Below, piece after piece: positions 20,432-29,483 of a stretch of 64,000 nt of DNA. Below the pieces are notes generated by a model. The model worked only from the letters and a program-made list of their open reading frames with translations, did not search any database and was not told the DNA's origin. The DNA is taken from NCBI GenBank assembly GCA_014323795.1, contig JACONK010000018.1, positions 124,001 through 188,000 of the forward strand, written 5' to 3'. Position 1 is the stretch's first letter. Every line of letters starts with the position of its first letter. Both the position numbers and the translations under genes were made by a program. This stretch comes from Paracoccaceae bacterium (GTDB lineage: Bacteria; Pseudomonadota; Alphaproteobacteria; Rhodobacterales; Rhodobacteraceae).

Positions 20432-21819
20432 ATGCACATGAAACGGTTTGATAATCTGTACCCCACAGTGGAACTGCAACGGCTGGATGCAGCCCATCAC
20501 ATGCATCCATTCACTCACAACGATGAAACGGGCAAGAAGGGCGTACGCATCATTACTTCGGCCGAAGGAGCGTGGCTGACAGATAGCGATGGTGTGGACA
20601 TTCTCGATGCAATGGCGGGGCTTTGGTGCGTGAACATTGGCTACGGACGCAGCGAACTGGCCACTGCCGCCGCCCGCCAAATGACCGAACTGCCATGCTG
20701 CAATACCTTCTTCCAAACCTCTCACCCGCCCGCCATTGCGCTGGCTGCCGACTGGCGGAATTGGCCCCGGGAGAACTGAACCACGTCTTCTTTTCCTCCT
20801 CCGGAGCGGAGGCGAATGACACCAACATCCGGCTGGTCCGCCAATACCGGGCCGAAAAGGCCAGCCTTTAAGGAAAATCATCATTAGTCGCAAGAACGCT
20901 TGTCACGGGTCTTCCATGGGGGCCGCCTCGCCGGGCGGAATGCAGGCCATGCACGACCAGGGCGACCTGCCGATCCCCGACATCGTACACATTGACCAGC
21001 CCTGCTGGTATGGCGAAGGCGGCGATATGATGCCAGAGGAATTCGGTCTGGCCCGCGCCCGTGCCCTGGGGGCAGAAATTGACCGGGTCGGTGCCGAAAA
21101 CGTGGCTGCCTTTATCGGCGAGCCTGTGCAGGGTGCCGGCGCGGTGATCATCCCGCCAAAGACCTGTTGGCCCGAAATTCAGCGCATATGCCAGGAACGG
21201 GACATCCTGCTGATCGCAGACGAGGTCATCTGCGGTTTTGGCCGCACGGGCACCTGGTTTGGCAGCCGGACCTTCGGGATCAAACCCGACATCATGATAA
21301 TCGCTAAAGGGCTTTCTTCCGGCTACCAGCCTATTGGCGGATCGATTGTATCCGATAAGGCAGCAGCAGTGATCGACGCGCATGAGTGCAACCACGGCTA
21401 CACCTGTTCCGGCCATCCGGTGGCCTGCGCCGTGGCACTTGAAAACCTTCGAATCATTGAGGAAGAGGGCATCATCAACCACGTTCGCGCCACAGCAGCA
21501 CCTTATCTGGAGAAACGTTGGGCAGGGCTCGGCGACCACCCGCCGGTGGGCGAGGCACGCAGCGTTGGCCTGATGGGTGCGCTGGAACTGACGCCGGACA
21601 AGGCCACCCGCAAATCCTTCCCGGATACAGGCCGCGTCGGTCCGCGTTGTCGTGAGCACTGTCTCGCCAACCGTCTGGTGATGCGTCATGTGCGCGACAC
21701 GATGATCATCTCCCCGCCGCTGATCGTGTCAAAGGCAGAGATTGACATGCTGATCGAACGGGCGGGCACCGCACTTGACGCAACTTTGTGCAGGACTGAA
21801 GCAGGATGGCCTGGTATAA
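20432..21819 (+). pseudogene. Class III (omega) aminotransferase, broken by three frameshifts
   Basis: The remnant covers essentially a whole PLP class III aminotransferase of the aspartate-aminotransferase-family (omega transaminase) type. It begins after a GGAGG site with MHMKRFDNLYPTVELQRLDA. The frame shifts near 20750 (between TSHPPAIALAAD and LAELAPGELNHVFF), again near 20858 (between RQYRAEK and IIISRKNACHGSS), and once more near 21787, after which CAGLKQDGLV ends at a stop. The PLP lysine is retained in IIAKGLSSGYQPIGG and the cofactor aspartate in LLIADEVICGFGRTG. It lies 48 bp after dxs. Homologues of this type are often encoded beside polyamine or guanidine catabolic genes, which fits the nearby speB. 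Confidence 0.85.
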
Positions 21820-22018
21820 TCGCCCCTGGCGGCAGATCGGCTGCGGTATGCGTTCCTGCAGGGATCTCCGCCAGGCATGGTAATCGGTTGCGGCTGGTGC
21901 TTCTTGTGGCCGGGATTTTGGCAAACCGGCCACGTGCACATAACAGGCCAGATATCCGGATGCCAACATGCGCATTCGCAAGCCGTGCCGGTTTTCGGCC
22001 TCGCAAAAGCCGATGCGA

Positions 22019-22246
22019 TCAGAACATCATCTTGTCACGAAATACGTGCCGGACGATTTCGCTGCGCCGGATCCGGTATTTCGCCATTAGCTCTTCGTCG
22101 GACATGGCTTGCAGACGTTCGATCATGTCCATGCGGGACTGCGCATTCGACAGATCAACAAGGAAACGGGCGATGGCGGCAAGGCCATTCGCAACAGCGG
22201 CTGAGACTTTTTCGCCAAATCTGGCGGAGGAGGAGATATAGGCCAT
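22019..22246 (-). CDS. Small DUF1127-family protein
   Basis: The 75-residue protein begins MAYISSSARFGEKVSAAVANG and ends with the DUF1127-like helical region RLQAMSDEELMAKYRIRRSE plus IVRHVFRDKMMF. DUF1127 proteins are small, and some bind RNA or regulators in alphaproteobacteria; the role here is unknown. The ATG at 22246 was chosen over longer starts because GGAGA lies eight bases upstream and the longer N-terminus is not family-like. It diverges from the histidine kinase at 22393. Confidence 0.82.
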   Translation of the reverse strand: MAYISSSARFGEKVSAAVANGLAAIARFLVDLSNAQSRMDMIERLQAMSDEELMAKYRIRRSEIVRHVFRDKMMF

Positions 22247-22392
22247 AACAGGTCTCCATGGCTGGTCATATACGTTGTGCCAAAGATGAGTGCCGACAGG
22301 CCACAGGACAACCGATGTTCCCGAAAGACCGCTATGCATCTGCTGCAATGCGGCACATAGGATGCACACAATGCCCCCGACGGAGGATTCAA

Positions 22393-23442
22393 GTGCCAGA
22401 CAGAAACGTGGAACGGGTTCTGAACGCACTTGGCGTGGCAGTGTTCGTGGTGGACGCCGACATGTGCATCCAGTTTCACAATGGGGCGGCAATCAGCCTG
22501 TTCGGCCACGGCCTGCGCGGCAAGATGCTGGCGACCTTCGTTCCCAACAAACGCTGTATCCGCACGGTGGAGGAGGTGATCGACGGCCGGTCCTCCGCCA
22601 GCGTTTCGATCAAACTGCAGATTGTTGCGCCGACGACCTTTCGGATGACAGCCACGCGATTGGTGCCAATACTAGGGCAGGAGGATGACCCGGGCGTGGT
22701 TGTCAGTTTTGAAGACATCAGCCACGTGCTGGAAGCCAAACAGATGCGATCAGACTTCGTGGCGAACGTGAGCCACGAGCTGCGTTCCCCCCTGACAACG
22801 CTGGGCGGCATGATCGAAACCCTGCAGGGCCATGCACGCTACGACCCGGATGCCATGACCCGGTTTCTGGATCTGATGGAAACCGAGGCAACCCGCATGG
22901 CACGCATCATAGACGACTTGCTGAGCCTGTCAAAACTGCAATCGGTAGAACGTTACGCGCCAACCGAACGGGTGGAACTGCCGCCCGTTATCGATGCGGT
23001 CGTCAAACTGCTGGCCCCGATCATCGACAATGAAAAGGTGACCGTGGAGATGGATTTCACGCCTGATATGAAACCTGTCACCGGCGACCCGCACGAGCTT
23101 GGCCAGGTCTTTCGCAACCTGATCGAAAACGCTGCCAAATACAGCCGCAATGGTGCCGTGATCCGGATTGAGGGGTGCAACGACAGCCGCGAACCGGATA
23201 TGGTCTGCATCGCTGTCAGCGACGAGGGGGACGGCATCGCACCCGAACATATCAGCCGCCTGACAGAACGCTTCTACCGCATCGACAAGGACCGTTCCCG
23301 CGACAAGGGCGGTACCGGATTGGGCCTGGCAATCGTCAAACACATTCTGATGCGTCACCGCGGTCGCCTGCAAATCGATAGCGAAGTGGGCAAAGGCAGC
23401 GTCTTTACCGCCCTCTTGCCGATTGCCGCCGGCCAACTGTGA
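22393..23442 (+). CDS. PhoR-like PAS sensor histidine kinase
   Basis: The 349-residue kinase starts at GTG 22393 (VPDRNVERVLNALGVAVFVV), which has GGAGG nine bases upstream; upstream ATGs lack such a site. A PAS-like domain (about 5-110) is followed by the H-box FVANVSHELRSPLTTLGG, the N-box VFRNLIENAAKYS, and the G-boxes SDEGDGIAPEH and GGTGLGLAIVKHI. No membrane segment is obvious, as in short alphaproteobacterial PhoR. PhoR normally precedes the pst-phoU-phoB genes, but none are here, and the next gene is agmatinase. It could still pair with an OmpR-type regulator elsewhere. Confidence 0.85.
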   Translation: MPDRNVERVLNALGVAVFVVDADMCIQFHNGAAISLFGHGLRGKMLATFVPNKRCIRTVEEVIDGRSSASVSIKLQIVAPTTFRMTATRLVPILGQEDDPGVVVSFEDISHVLEAKQMRSDFVANVSHELRSPLTTLGGMIETLQGHARYDPDAMTRFLDLMETEATRMARIIDDLLSLSKLQSVERYAPTERVELPPVIDAVVKLLAPIIDNEKVTVEMDFTPDMKPVTGDPHELGQVFRNLIENAAKYSRNGAVIRIEGCNDSREPDMVCIAVSDEGDGIAPEHISRLTERFYRIDKDRSRDKGGTGLGLAIVKHILMRHRGRLQIDSEVGKGSVFTALLPIAAGQL

Positions 23443-23714
23443 GCGCAAGCCCGCCGACGCCCGTTTTTCATAAAGTTGCTCCGGTGCCGGCGAATTGTTC
23501 GTATCGGGTCAGAAGATCTGCCCAACCGCAGGCACCCCGGGAGAAAACAAACAGCAAATTAATGTGATTAAGGGATATCTGACGGGTCAAACTATGGGAC
23601 CGTTCACATCATCGGGTCACCTGGGAAAGACCTGACACCAAGAAGCGGGCAGGACGCGGGATTTGCTTGCCATCGTGGTTCTTTTGATAGAAGAAATGAG
23701 CAGAGGAAAATGAC

Positions 23715-24680
23715 ATGGGCTTGCAAAAGGCATTGGAAGAGGTCGATACCGCAATCACCCGAGGCAGTTTTAATGGCCATTCCCACGAGGCGACGTTCAG
23801 CGGCATCACCAGTTTTCTGCGCCGCCCCTACACCAAAAATATCACTGGCGTAGACCTCGCAATCACCGGTATCCCCTTTGACAGTGCTGTGACCAACCGC
23901 CCCGGCACTCGCTTTGGTCCCCGTGCCATACGGGAGGCATCAGCCCTGCAAACCTGCGACGCCCCCTACGGATGGGGCGTGGATCCGATGGTTGATATCG
24001 CCATGGCGGATTACGGAGATCTGGCCTGGGATTACGCCAATGTGGCGGATTTTCCCCGTGTGCTGGAGGCGCATATCACTGGAATTCTGGATCAGGGTGC
24101 GGCCTGCCTGTGTCTGGGCGGGGATCACTTCATCACCTATCCGATCATGAAAGCGCACGCGGCAAAATACGGCTCCCTCGCGCTCGTGCAATTCGATGCC
24201 CATTGCGACACCTGGCCCGACAATACACCCGGGCGGCTCGACCACGGCACAATGTTCTACAAGGCAATCAAGGACGGGATCGTGGATGTGAAACGCTCAG
24301 TTCAGATTGGCATCCGGACGAGCAACGAAGACCCGCTGGGCGTCAATTGGATCGATGCCACCGAATGCCACCGTATCGGGCCGGACGCCGTAGTGGACCG
24401 CATCAAGAACATCATCGGCGACCACCCGACCTATGTGACTTTCGATATTGACGCGCTTGACCCGGCCTATGCACCTGGCACCGGAACGCCCGTCTGGGGT
24501 GGGCTGGCCAGCTGGCAGGCCGCCGCCATGCTGCGCGGACTGGCAGGTATCAACGTAGTCGGCATGGACGTGGTGGAGGTTTCACCCCCTTACGATACCA
24601 CTGGCGCAACAGCGATTGCGGGTGCCCATGTAGCGATGGAACTTGCCTGCCTCTGGGCTGTGCGGCACGGCAGGGGATGA
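23715..24680 (+). CDS. speB: Agmatinase / ureohydrolase
   Basis: A dinuclear-manganese ureohydrolase (321 residues) that splits agmatine or a related guanidino compound into urea and the amine. The ligand motifs are intact: CLCLGGDHFITYPI, VQFDAHCDTW and FDIDALDPAYAPGTGTP. The N-terminal GIPFDSAVTNRPGTRFGPRAIRE is typical of agmatinases. An AGAGGA sequence precedes the ATG. A decayed paralogue lies just downstream and a decayed aminotransferase upstream, so this may be the surviving member of a guanidine/polyamine catabolic set. The substrate is not proven. Confidence 0.9.
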   Translation: MGLQKALEEVDTAITRGSFNGHSHEATFSGITSFLRRPYTKNITGVDLAITGIPFDSAVTNRPGTRFGPRAIREASALQTCDAPYGWGVDPMVDIAMADYGDLAWDYANVADFPRVLEAHITGILDQGAACLCLGGDHFITYPIMKAHAAKYGSLALVQFDAHCDTWPDNTPGRLDHGTMFYKAIKDGIVDVKRSVQIGIRTSNEDPLGVNWIDATECHRIGPDAVVDRIKNIIGDHPTYVTFDIDALDPAYAPGTGTPVWGGLASWQAAAMLRGLAGINVVGMDVVEVSPPYDTTGATAIAGAHVAMELACLWAVRHGRG

Positions 24681-24684
24681 CCCG

Positions 24685-24712
24685 CGCCACACCCCGCCTG
24701 CGCGGTGTGGCG
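24685..24712 (+). terminator. Hairpin after speB, possible terminator
   Basis: Five bases after the speB stop, a 9-bp perfect stem (CGCCACACC / GGTGTGGCG) encloses a 10-nt loop. No T-run follows, so it may be a terminator of weak type, a transcript-stabilising hairpin or chance. Confidence 0.4.
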
Positions 24713-24959
24713 GATGACTGGCTGCGTGGCAAACGCCGACACCCTGACGGCAATCGGACGTGCATTGATAACGACGTGTAACCAATTGCGGGCGTTTCAG
24801 CACTCGCTTGTCGCAGAGACGCTGCAATCGGGCGGGCTGTACACCGCATGCCACTTGACCAGACACCGGAGGCACCGATATGGCCACAGGTTGGCGCAAA
24901 CAGACCATCCGTGCGTTTGTGAGCCGGTAATCTCCGGCTGCCCGGACAGGGAAGACACA

Positions 24960-25966
24960 ATGCCACACCAGCCTATTGGCGGAAACGGGATGCCGCGCCC
25001 TGCCGGGCCAGGCACTTTCATGCGCCTGCCCGCAGCGGAAAGTGCCGCAGGGATCGACGTGGCGTTTGTCGACATTCCGATGGGCATTGTTGCGTCGTGG
25101 CGGTCTGGCACCCGGTTTGGCCCTAAACAGATCCGGGCGGAATCGAATATGCTGTGCCCCTGCAACATGCGGACACGTGCCGCGCCTTTCGATAGCCTTG
25201 CAATGCACGGACCTGGGCGATGTGCCGACCAACACTTCCGACCTGAAAGACACCGTTCGGCGGACAACTGACCACTGCGATACCCCTCTGATACCTGACG
25301 TCACGCCACAACCATCGGGAACGATCACACGCCAGCCTGCACGGTTCTGCGCCACATTGTCAAAAGCACGGGCCGGTTGCGCTGATCCACGTGGACGCCC
25401 ACGCAGACATCAACGAACACATGTTCGGCGAAACTATCGCCCATGGCACAATCCTCCGCCACACCCATGACGGGGGACTGTTGCAGGATGACGCAGTCTT
25501 TCAGATTGGCATGTGTGGTACCGGCTACACCGCCGAGGCTTTTGAGAAGGCCCGGGCCGCCGGCACTTCACAGTAATCCGGGTCGAAGAGTTTTGGCAAG
25601 TCTGTGGTACCTTTGGCGGATCGCATTCGTGCGCACATCTGAGACGCACCGGTTTATGTGATCTTTGACATCGACAGCCTGGGTCCGGCCTGCGCACCTG
25701 GCACCGGAACGCCGGAAATTTGTGGGCTTACCCCACCGCAGGCGGTTGAATTGATTCGCGCACTCAAGGACCCCGGTATCGTGGGAACCGACCCCGTAGA
25801 GGGCTCACGCCCCTATGACCCCTTCGGCAACACCACCCTGGTGACTGGCAGCATTATCCATGAAATGCCGTGTGTTCTGCCAGGCGTGAAAGAGACAGGT
25901 TGCCCCGGCAAAAATGCCGCTTGCCAAGGAAATCCCAGGCTTCCGAGGGGTAATCATCGGGCTTGA
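24960..25966 (+). pseudogene. Second ureohydrolase (guanidinobutyrase/agmatinase-like), decayed
   Basis: Pieces of a ureohydrolase appear in order but in different frames: VDIPMGIVASWRSGTRFGP, then QCTDLGDVPTNTSDLKDTVR, then ALIHVDAHADINEHMFGET, and FDIDSLGPACAPGTGTPEI, ending SRPYDPFGNTTLV. The GGDH ligand segment is unrecognisable, and the second aspartate motif has DSLGP instead of DSLDP, losing a metal ligand. At least three frame changes are needed. It lies about 280 bp after the intact speB. The 3' limit is approximate; family similarity fades near 25890. Confidence 0.82.
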
Positions 25967-26218
25967 TTCCATGGTGAACCCGGCACCCGGGAAGCCGGGC
26001 AGGGCTGTCGCTGTGGTCGGCACCTGTGGTGCGGGCTGAAATCCATCCAGGGCGCAACCAGGTCCGGGGCGACGATAATCATCGCGCCACAAGTGCGCAG
26101 CAAAAATCCCTGTCCGATCTGGTGCCGGGTCAGATTCTTTCTTATGGTTTTATCGCAGGCATGGTTAGCCATCAAAAAGGACGTAAAACCCCATTTTTGA
26201 ATTCATGGGAGGGACTGC

Positions 26219-27823
26219 TTGGATAGTTATGATTTCATCGTTGTAGGTGCCGGGTCAGCCGGATGTGCTGCAGCGGCCCGTCTTTCAGAATCCGGCAAAT
26301 ATTCCGTGGTATTGCTGGAAGCCGGGGGCCGCGATATGAACCCCTGGATTCACATCCCCGTCGGTTACTTTCGGACCATGGGCAACCCGTCGACGGACTG
26401 GATGTACGTCACCCGGCCTGACCCGGGGTTGAACGGGCGCACCATCGACTGGCCCCGCGGCAAGGTGCTGGGCGGGTCATCTTCAATCAACGGCCTGCTC
26501 TACGTCCGCGGCCAGGCACAAGACTATGACAGCTGGTGCCAAATGGGTAACGAAGGCTGGGGCTGGGACGATGTCCTGCCTTTCTTTAAGAAGTCAGAGA
26601 CCTGGACAGGGGATCCCAAAGGGGCGGACCGCGGCACCAATGGCCCGCTGAAAGTATCGTCCATGCGCCTGTCCCGCGCCGTGGCTGACCTTTGGGTTGA
26701 GGCCGCGACCAACGCGGGCTATCAGAAGAACGAAGACTATAATTCCGGCGATCAGGAGGGCGTGGGCTATTTCCAGCAGACCCAATACAACGGGCGTCGC
26801 TGGTCAAGCGCACGGGCATATTTGAGGCCTGCGAGGAACCGCGGGAACCTGCATGTCATCACCTGTGCCCAGGCAGAAAAGATCCTGATCCAGGACGGCC
26901 GCGCAGTGGGTATCCGTGCCCGCATCAAGGGCCGGATGACGGACCTGTGCGCCAATGCAGAGGTTCTGCTGTGCACCGGGGCCATCGGATCACCGCAGAT
27001 GCTGATGCTGTCCGGCATAGGTGATGCGGAAGAATTGGGGAATCACGGAATCAAAGTTACCAAACACCTGCCAGGCGTAGGCAGGAACCTGCAGGACCAC
27101 CTGCAAGCGCGCCCGGTTTATAAGACGACGCTGTCAACGATGAACGTGGAGGTAAACTCGATCTTCAAACAGGGGCTTATCGCGCTGCGTTACGCACTGA
27201 CGCGGACCGGGCCGATGACGCTCGCTGCAAGCCTCGGCACGGGCTTCCTGAAAACGAACGACTTGCTGGAAACCCCGGACATCCAGTTCCATATTCAACC
27301 GTTTTCCGCAGACAAGCCCGCTGACGGGACACATATGTTTTCCGGATTCACCACGTCAGTCCTGCAACTGCGCCCGGAAAGCGCGGGTGAACTGCGGCTC
27401 AAATCCGCCGATATGGACGATCACCCGGACATCTACCCGAACTATCTGGCGACAGAGACCGACCAGCGCACCATCGTGGCAGGCATTCAGGTGGCGCGAA
27501 GGATCAGTGGCACAAGTCCGCTGAAGGAACACATCACCGAGGAGTATGCGCCCGGGCAGGAAATAACTCTCGATGATTACGAAGGTACACTCAATTGGGC
27601 GCGCGATACAGCGGTTACAATCTATCATCCCACCGGAACATGTAAAATGGGAAGGGATAACATGGCTGTCGTGGATCCGCGACTGCGTGTGCACGGGATA
27701 GATCGGCTACGCGTTGCGGATGCCTCCGTCATGCCCCGGATCGTGTCCGGAAATACAAATGCCCCCTGCATCATGATCGGTGAAAAGGTCGCCCATATGA
27801 TGCAGGAAGATGCCCGCCCATGA
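26219..27823 (+). CDS. GMC-family FAD oxidoreductase (choline dehydrogenase-like)
   Basis: A 534-residue flavoprotein of the glucose-methanol-choline family, oxidising an alcohol group of an unknown substrate. It starts at TTG 26219 after a GGGAGGG site. The FAD-binding motif is [20 protein letters not shown] with the acidic end LLEAGG. Signature 1 is [19 protein letters not shown], signature 2 is GAIGSPQMLMLSGIG, and the C-terminal catalytic region has YHPTGTCKMG and GNTNAPCIMIGEKVA. The gene is followed by a TRAP transporter and a decayed aminotransferase, which suggests import and oxidation of an organic acid or amine, but the substrate is unknown. A second GMC enzyme (betA) is at 50-51.7 kb. 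Confidence 0.88.
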   Translation: MDSYDFIVVGAGSAGCAAAARLSESGKYSVVLLEAGGRDMNPWIHIPVGYFRTMGNPSTDWMYVTRPDPGLNGRTIDWPRGKVLGGSSSINGLLYVRGQAQDYDSWCQMGNEGWGWDDVLPFFKKSETWTGDPKGADRGTNGPLKVSSMRLSRAVADLWVEAATNAGYQKNEDYNSGDQEGVGYFQQTQYNGRRWSSARAYLRPARNRGNLHVITCAQAEKILIQDGRAVGIRARIKGRMTDLCANAEVLLCTGAIGSPQMLMLSGIGDAEELGNHGIKVTKHLPGVGRNLQDHLQARPVYKTTLSTMNVEVNSIFKQGLIALRYALTRTGPMTLAASLGTGFLKTNDLLETPDIQFHIQPFSADKPADGTHMFSGFTTSVLQLRPESAGELRLKSADMDDHPDIYPNYLATETDQRTIVAGIQVARRISGTSPLKEHITEEYAPGQEITLDDYEGTLNWARDTAVTIYHPTGTCKMGRDNMAVVDPRLRVHGIDRLRVADASVMPRIVSGNTNAPCIMIGEKVAHMMQEDARP

Positions 27824-28267
27824 TGGGAACAATACCTGGTTTCACGCAGATCATCATGGATATTGAATCTGTTTCTGTCCTTTCTGCTGCCGGTGCCCGG
27901 TTTGGCTTCATTGCCTGTTTGTACCAAACGCTCCCATGATATTGGGCCGGGATGGGCAAAATTAAATACAGGAACCACGAACCTGAAGAGAAACGGGATT
28001 CATAAAACAAATCTTGCGGACGAGGACATAATAGTGCTTGTGTTCGGGCCGGGGCCGGCCATTCTGCTTATGGTGTTTGTTACCGATGCGATCATGCATA
28101 CCCCGACGCGCTACTCTTGGAACAACCGACTTGGCATGATCATGTTGATTACGCGGTAAAATCAAAAGGCTTTGGGTATTTCGAGCCGGAACCCGGGGGC
28201 CATGTGCCTTCGCACCCCGGGAAATCAAACAGATAACGGAAGGCAGCCAAACCAAGGAGGAGTTTTG
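27824..28267. other. 444-bp gap before the TRAP operon, no gene seen
   Basis: No frame resembles a protein. The stretch is somewhat AT-rich around 28100-28160 and should contain the TRAP operon promoter. I could not identify reliable promoter elements or a regulator binding site. Confidence 0.4.
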
Positions 28268-29371
28268 ATGAAACTCGCTAATGTAACCAAGGGCTTCGTC
28301 GCTGCAGCTATTGCGACAGTGCTGATGTCCCCGGCGGCTTTCGCCGAAAAAGTACTTCGCATCCAGTCGGTTTTGCCGACTACGGCTGACGAAGTTGTCA
28401 TGCTGAAGGCGTTCGGCGACGACGTGGCTGCCCTGACGGGTGGTTCACTGACCATCGAAGTATTGCCCGCAGGTGCCGTTGTTGGCCCGCGCGACATCAT
28501 GGACGCGGTTGACGCGGGCCTTGTCGAAGGCGGCTTTGCCTGGACCCATTACTGGGGCGGTAAGCACGTCGCGGCCAACCTCTTCGGCGCACCTGTTGCC
28601 GGTGCTGGTGTCGGTATGGATAATATCGCATTCCTGAGCTGGTTCCAGTTCGGTGGTGGTAAAGAACTCTATGACCGCCTGTGGGAAGAAATGGGCGTGA
28701 ACGTCAAAGGCTTCATGCTGCAACCGGTTGGGCCAGAGGCCCTGGGCTGGTTTCCGAGGCCTATAGAATCCATGGATGACTTCCGTCAGATGCGGTTCCG
28801 TGCACCTCCGGGAATGGTGGGGGCTGCCTACGCAGAAATCGGCGTACCCGCTGTTGCCATGGGCGGCGGCGATATTTTGCCGGCACTGGAAAAAGGCACC
28901 ATCGACGCAGCTGAATGGTGCTGCCCGAAGCCTGATAGCGTCTTCGGTTTCCAGAAGGTGTTGAAGCACTACTACCTGCAGGGTCTGCACCAAGTCGTCG
29001 TGAACGCCGATATGTACGTGAACGGCGACTTCTACAACAGCCTGACCGATCTGGAAAAAAAGGCCCTGGAAGTTGCTGCGAACGCATCGCTTAGCAAATC
29101 CATGTCCTATCGGATCTACGAAAATGGCAAAGCACTGAAAGATCTGACCGACAACCACGGCGTCATCCTGGAAGACACTCCGGCTGACTACTTCACCGAG
29201 TATATGGCTGCTGCGAAAAAATCGCTGGAATCTGCTGCAGCTGAAAACGAATTCTTCGCAGAAGTGTGGCAATCCCAGAAGGATTTTGCCGATATCGCCG
29301 TACCGTTCTGGGCAGGTGCGCAGGCTTCCAACGCGTCGCTGGGTAAAGCTCACGCTGACACGCTGAAGTAA
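28268..29371 (+). CDS. TRAP transporter solute-binding protein (DctP family)
   Basis: A periplasmic binding protein of 367 residues, with a Sec signal peptide at about residues 1-26 (cleavage near SPAAFA-E). Family features are LTGGSLTIEVLPAGAVVGPRD, the ligand-contact segment FRQMRFRAPPGMVGAAYAEIG, and GTIDAAEWCCPKPDSVFGFQ near residue 215, which resembles alpha-keto-acid (TakP-like) binders. AAGGAGG sits before the ATG. It is followed by a terminator hairpin and then the fused permease gene, the usual arrangement giving more binding protein than permease. The substrate is not known. Confidence 0.9.
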   Translation: MKLANVTKGFVAAAIATVLMSPAAFAEKVLRIQSVLPTTADEVVMLKAFGDDVAALTGGSLTIEVLPAGAVVGPRDIMDAVDAGLVEGGFAWTHYWGGKHVAANLFGAPVAGAGVGMDNIAFLSWFQFGGGKELYDRLWEEMGVNVKGFMLQPVGPEALGWFPRPIESMDDFRQMRFRAPPGMVGAAYAEIGVPAVAMGGGDILPALEKGTIDAAEWCCPKPDSVFGFQKVLKHYYLQGLHQVVVNADMYVNGDFYNSLTDLEKKALEVAANASLSKSMSYRIYENGKALKDLTDNHGVILEDTPADYFTEYMAAAKKSLESAAAENEFFAEVWQSQKDFADIAVPFWAGAQASNASLGKAHADTLK

Positions 29372-29385
29372 GCCTGTCAGATTGT

Positions 29386-29416
29386 GCGGGGCCTTTGGGC
29401 CCCGCCCTTCTTTTTT
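29386..29416 (+). terminator. Rho-independent terminator / attenuator inside the TRAP operon
   Basis: A perfect 8-bp GC stem (GCGGGGCC / GGCCCCGC) with a TTTG loop is followed by a T-rich tail with six consecutive T. It lies 14 bp after the binding-protein stop and 68 bp before the permease start, so it probably reduces read-through into the permease. Confidence 0.85.
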
Positions 29417-29483
29417 CGGTGAGCACCGGGGCTTTATTCAAAAAAAATTTGGGTAAATCACACAGCGCGGAAGGGAGGCCGGG

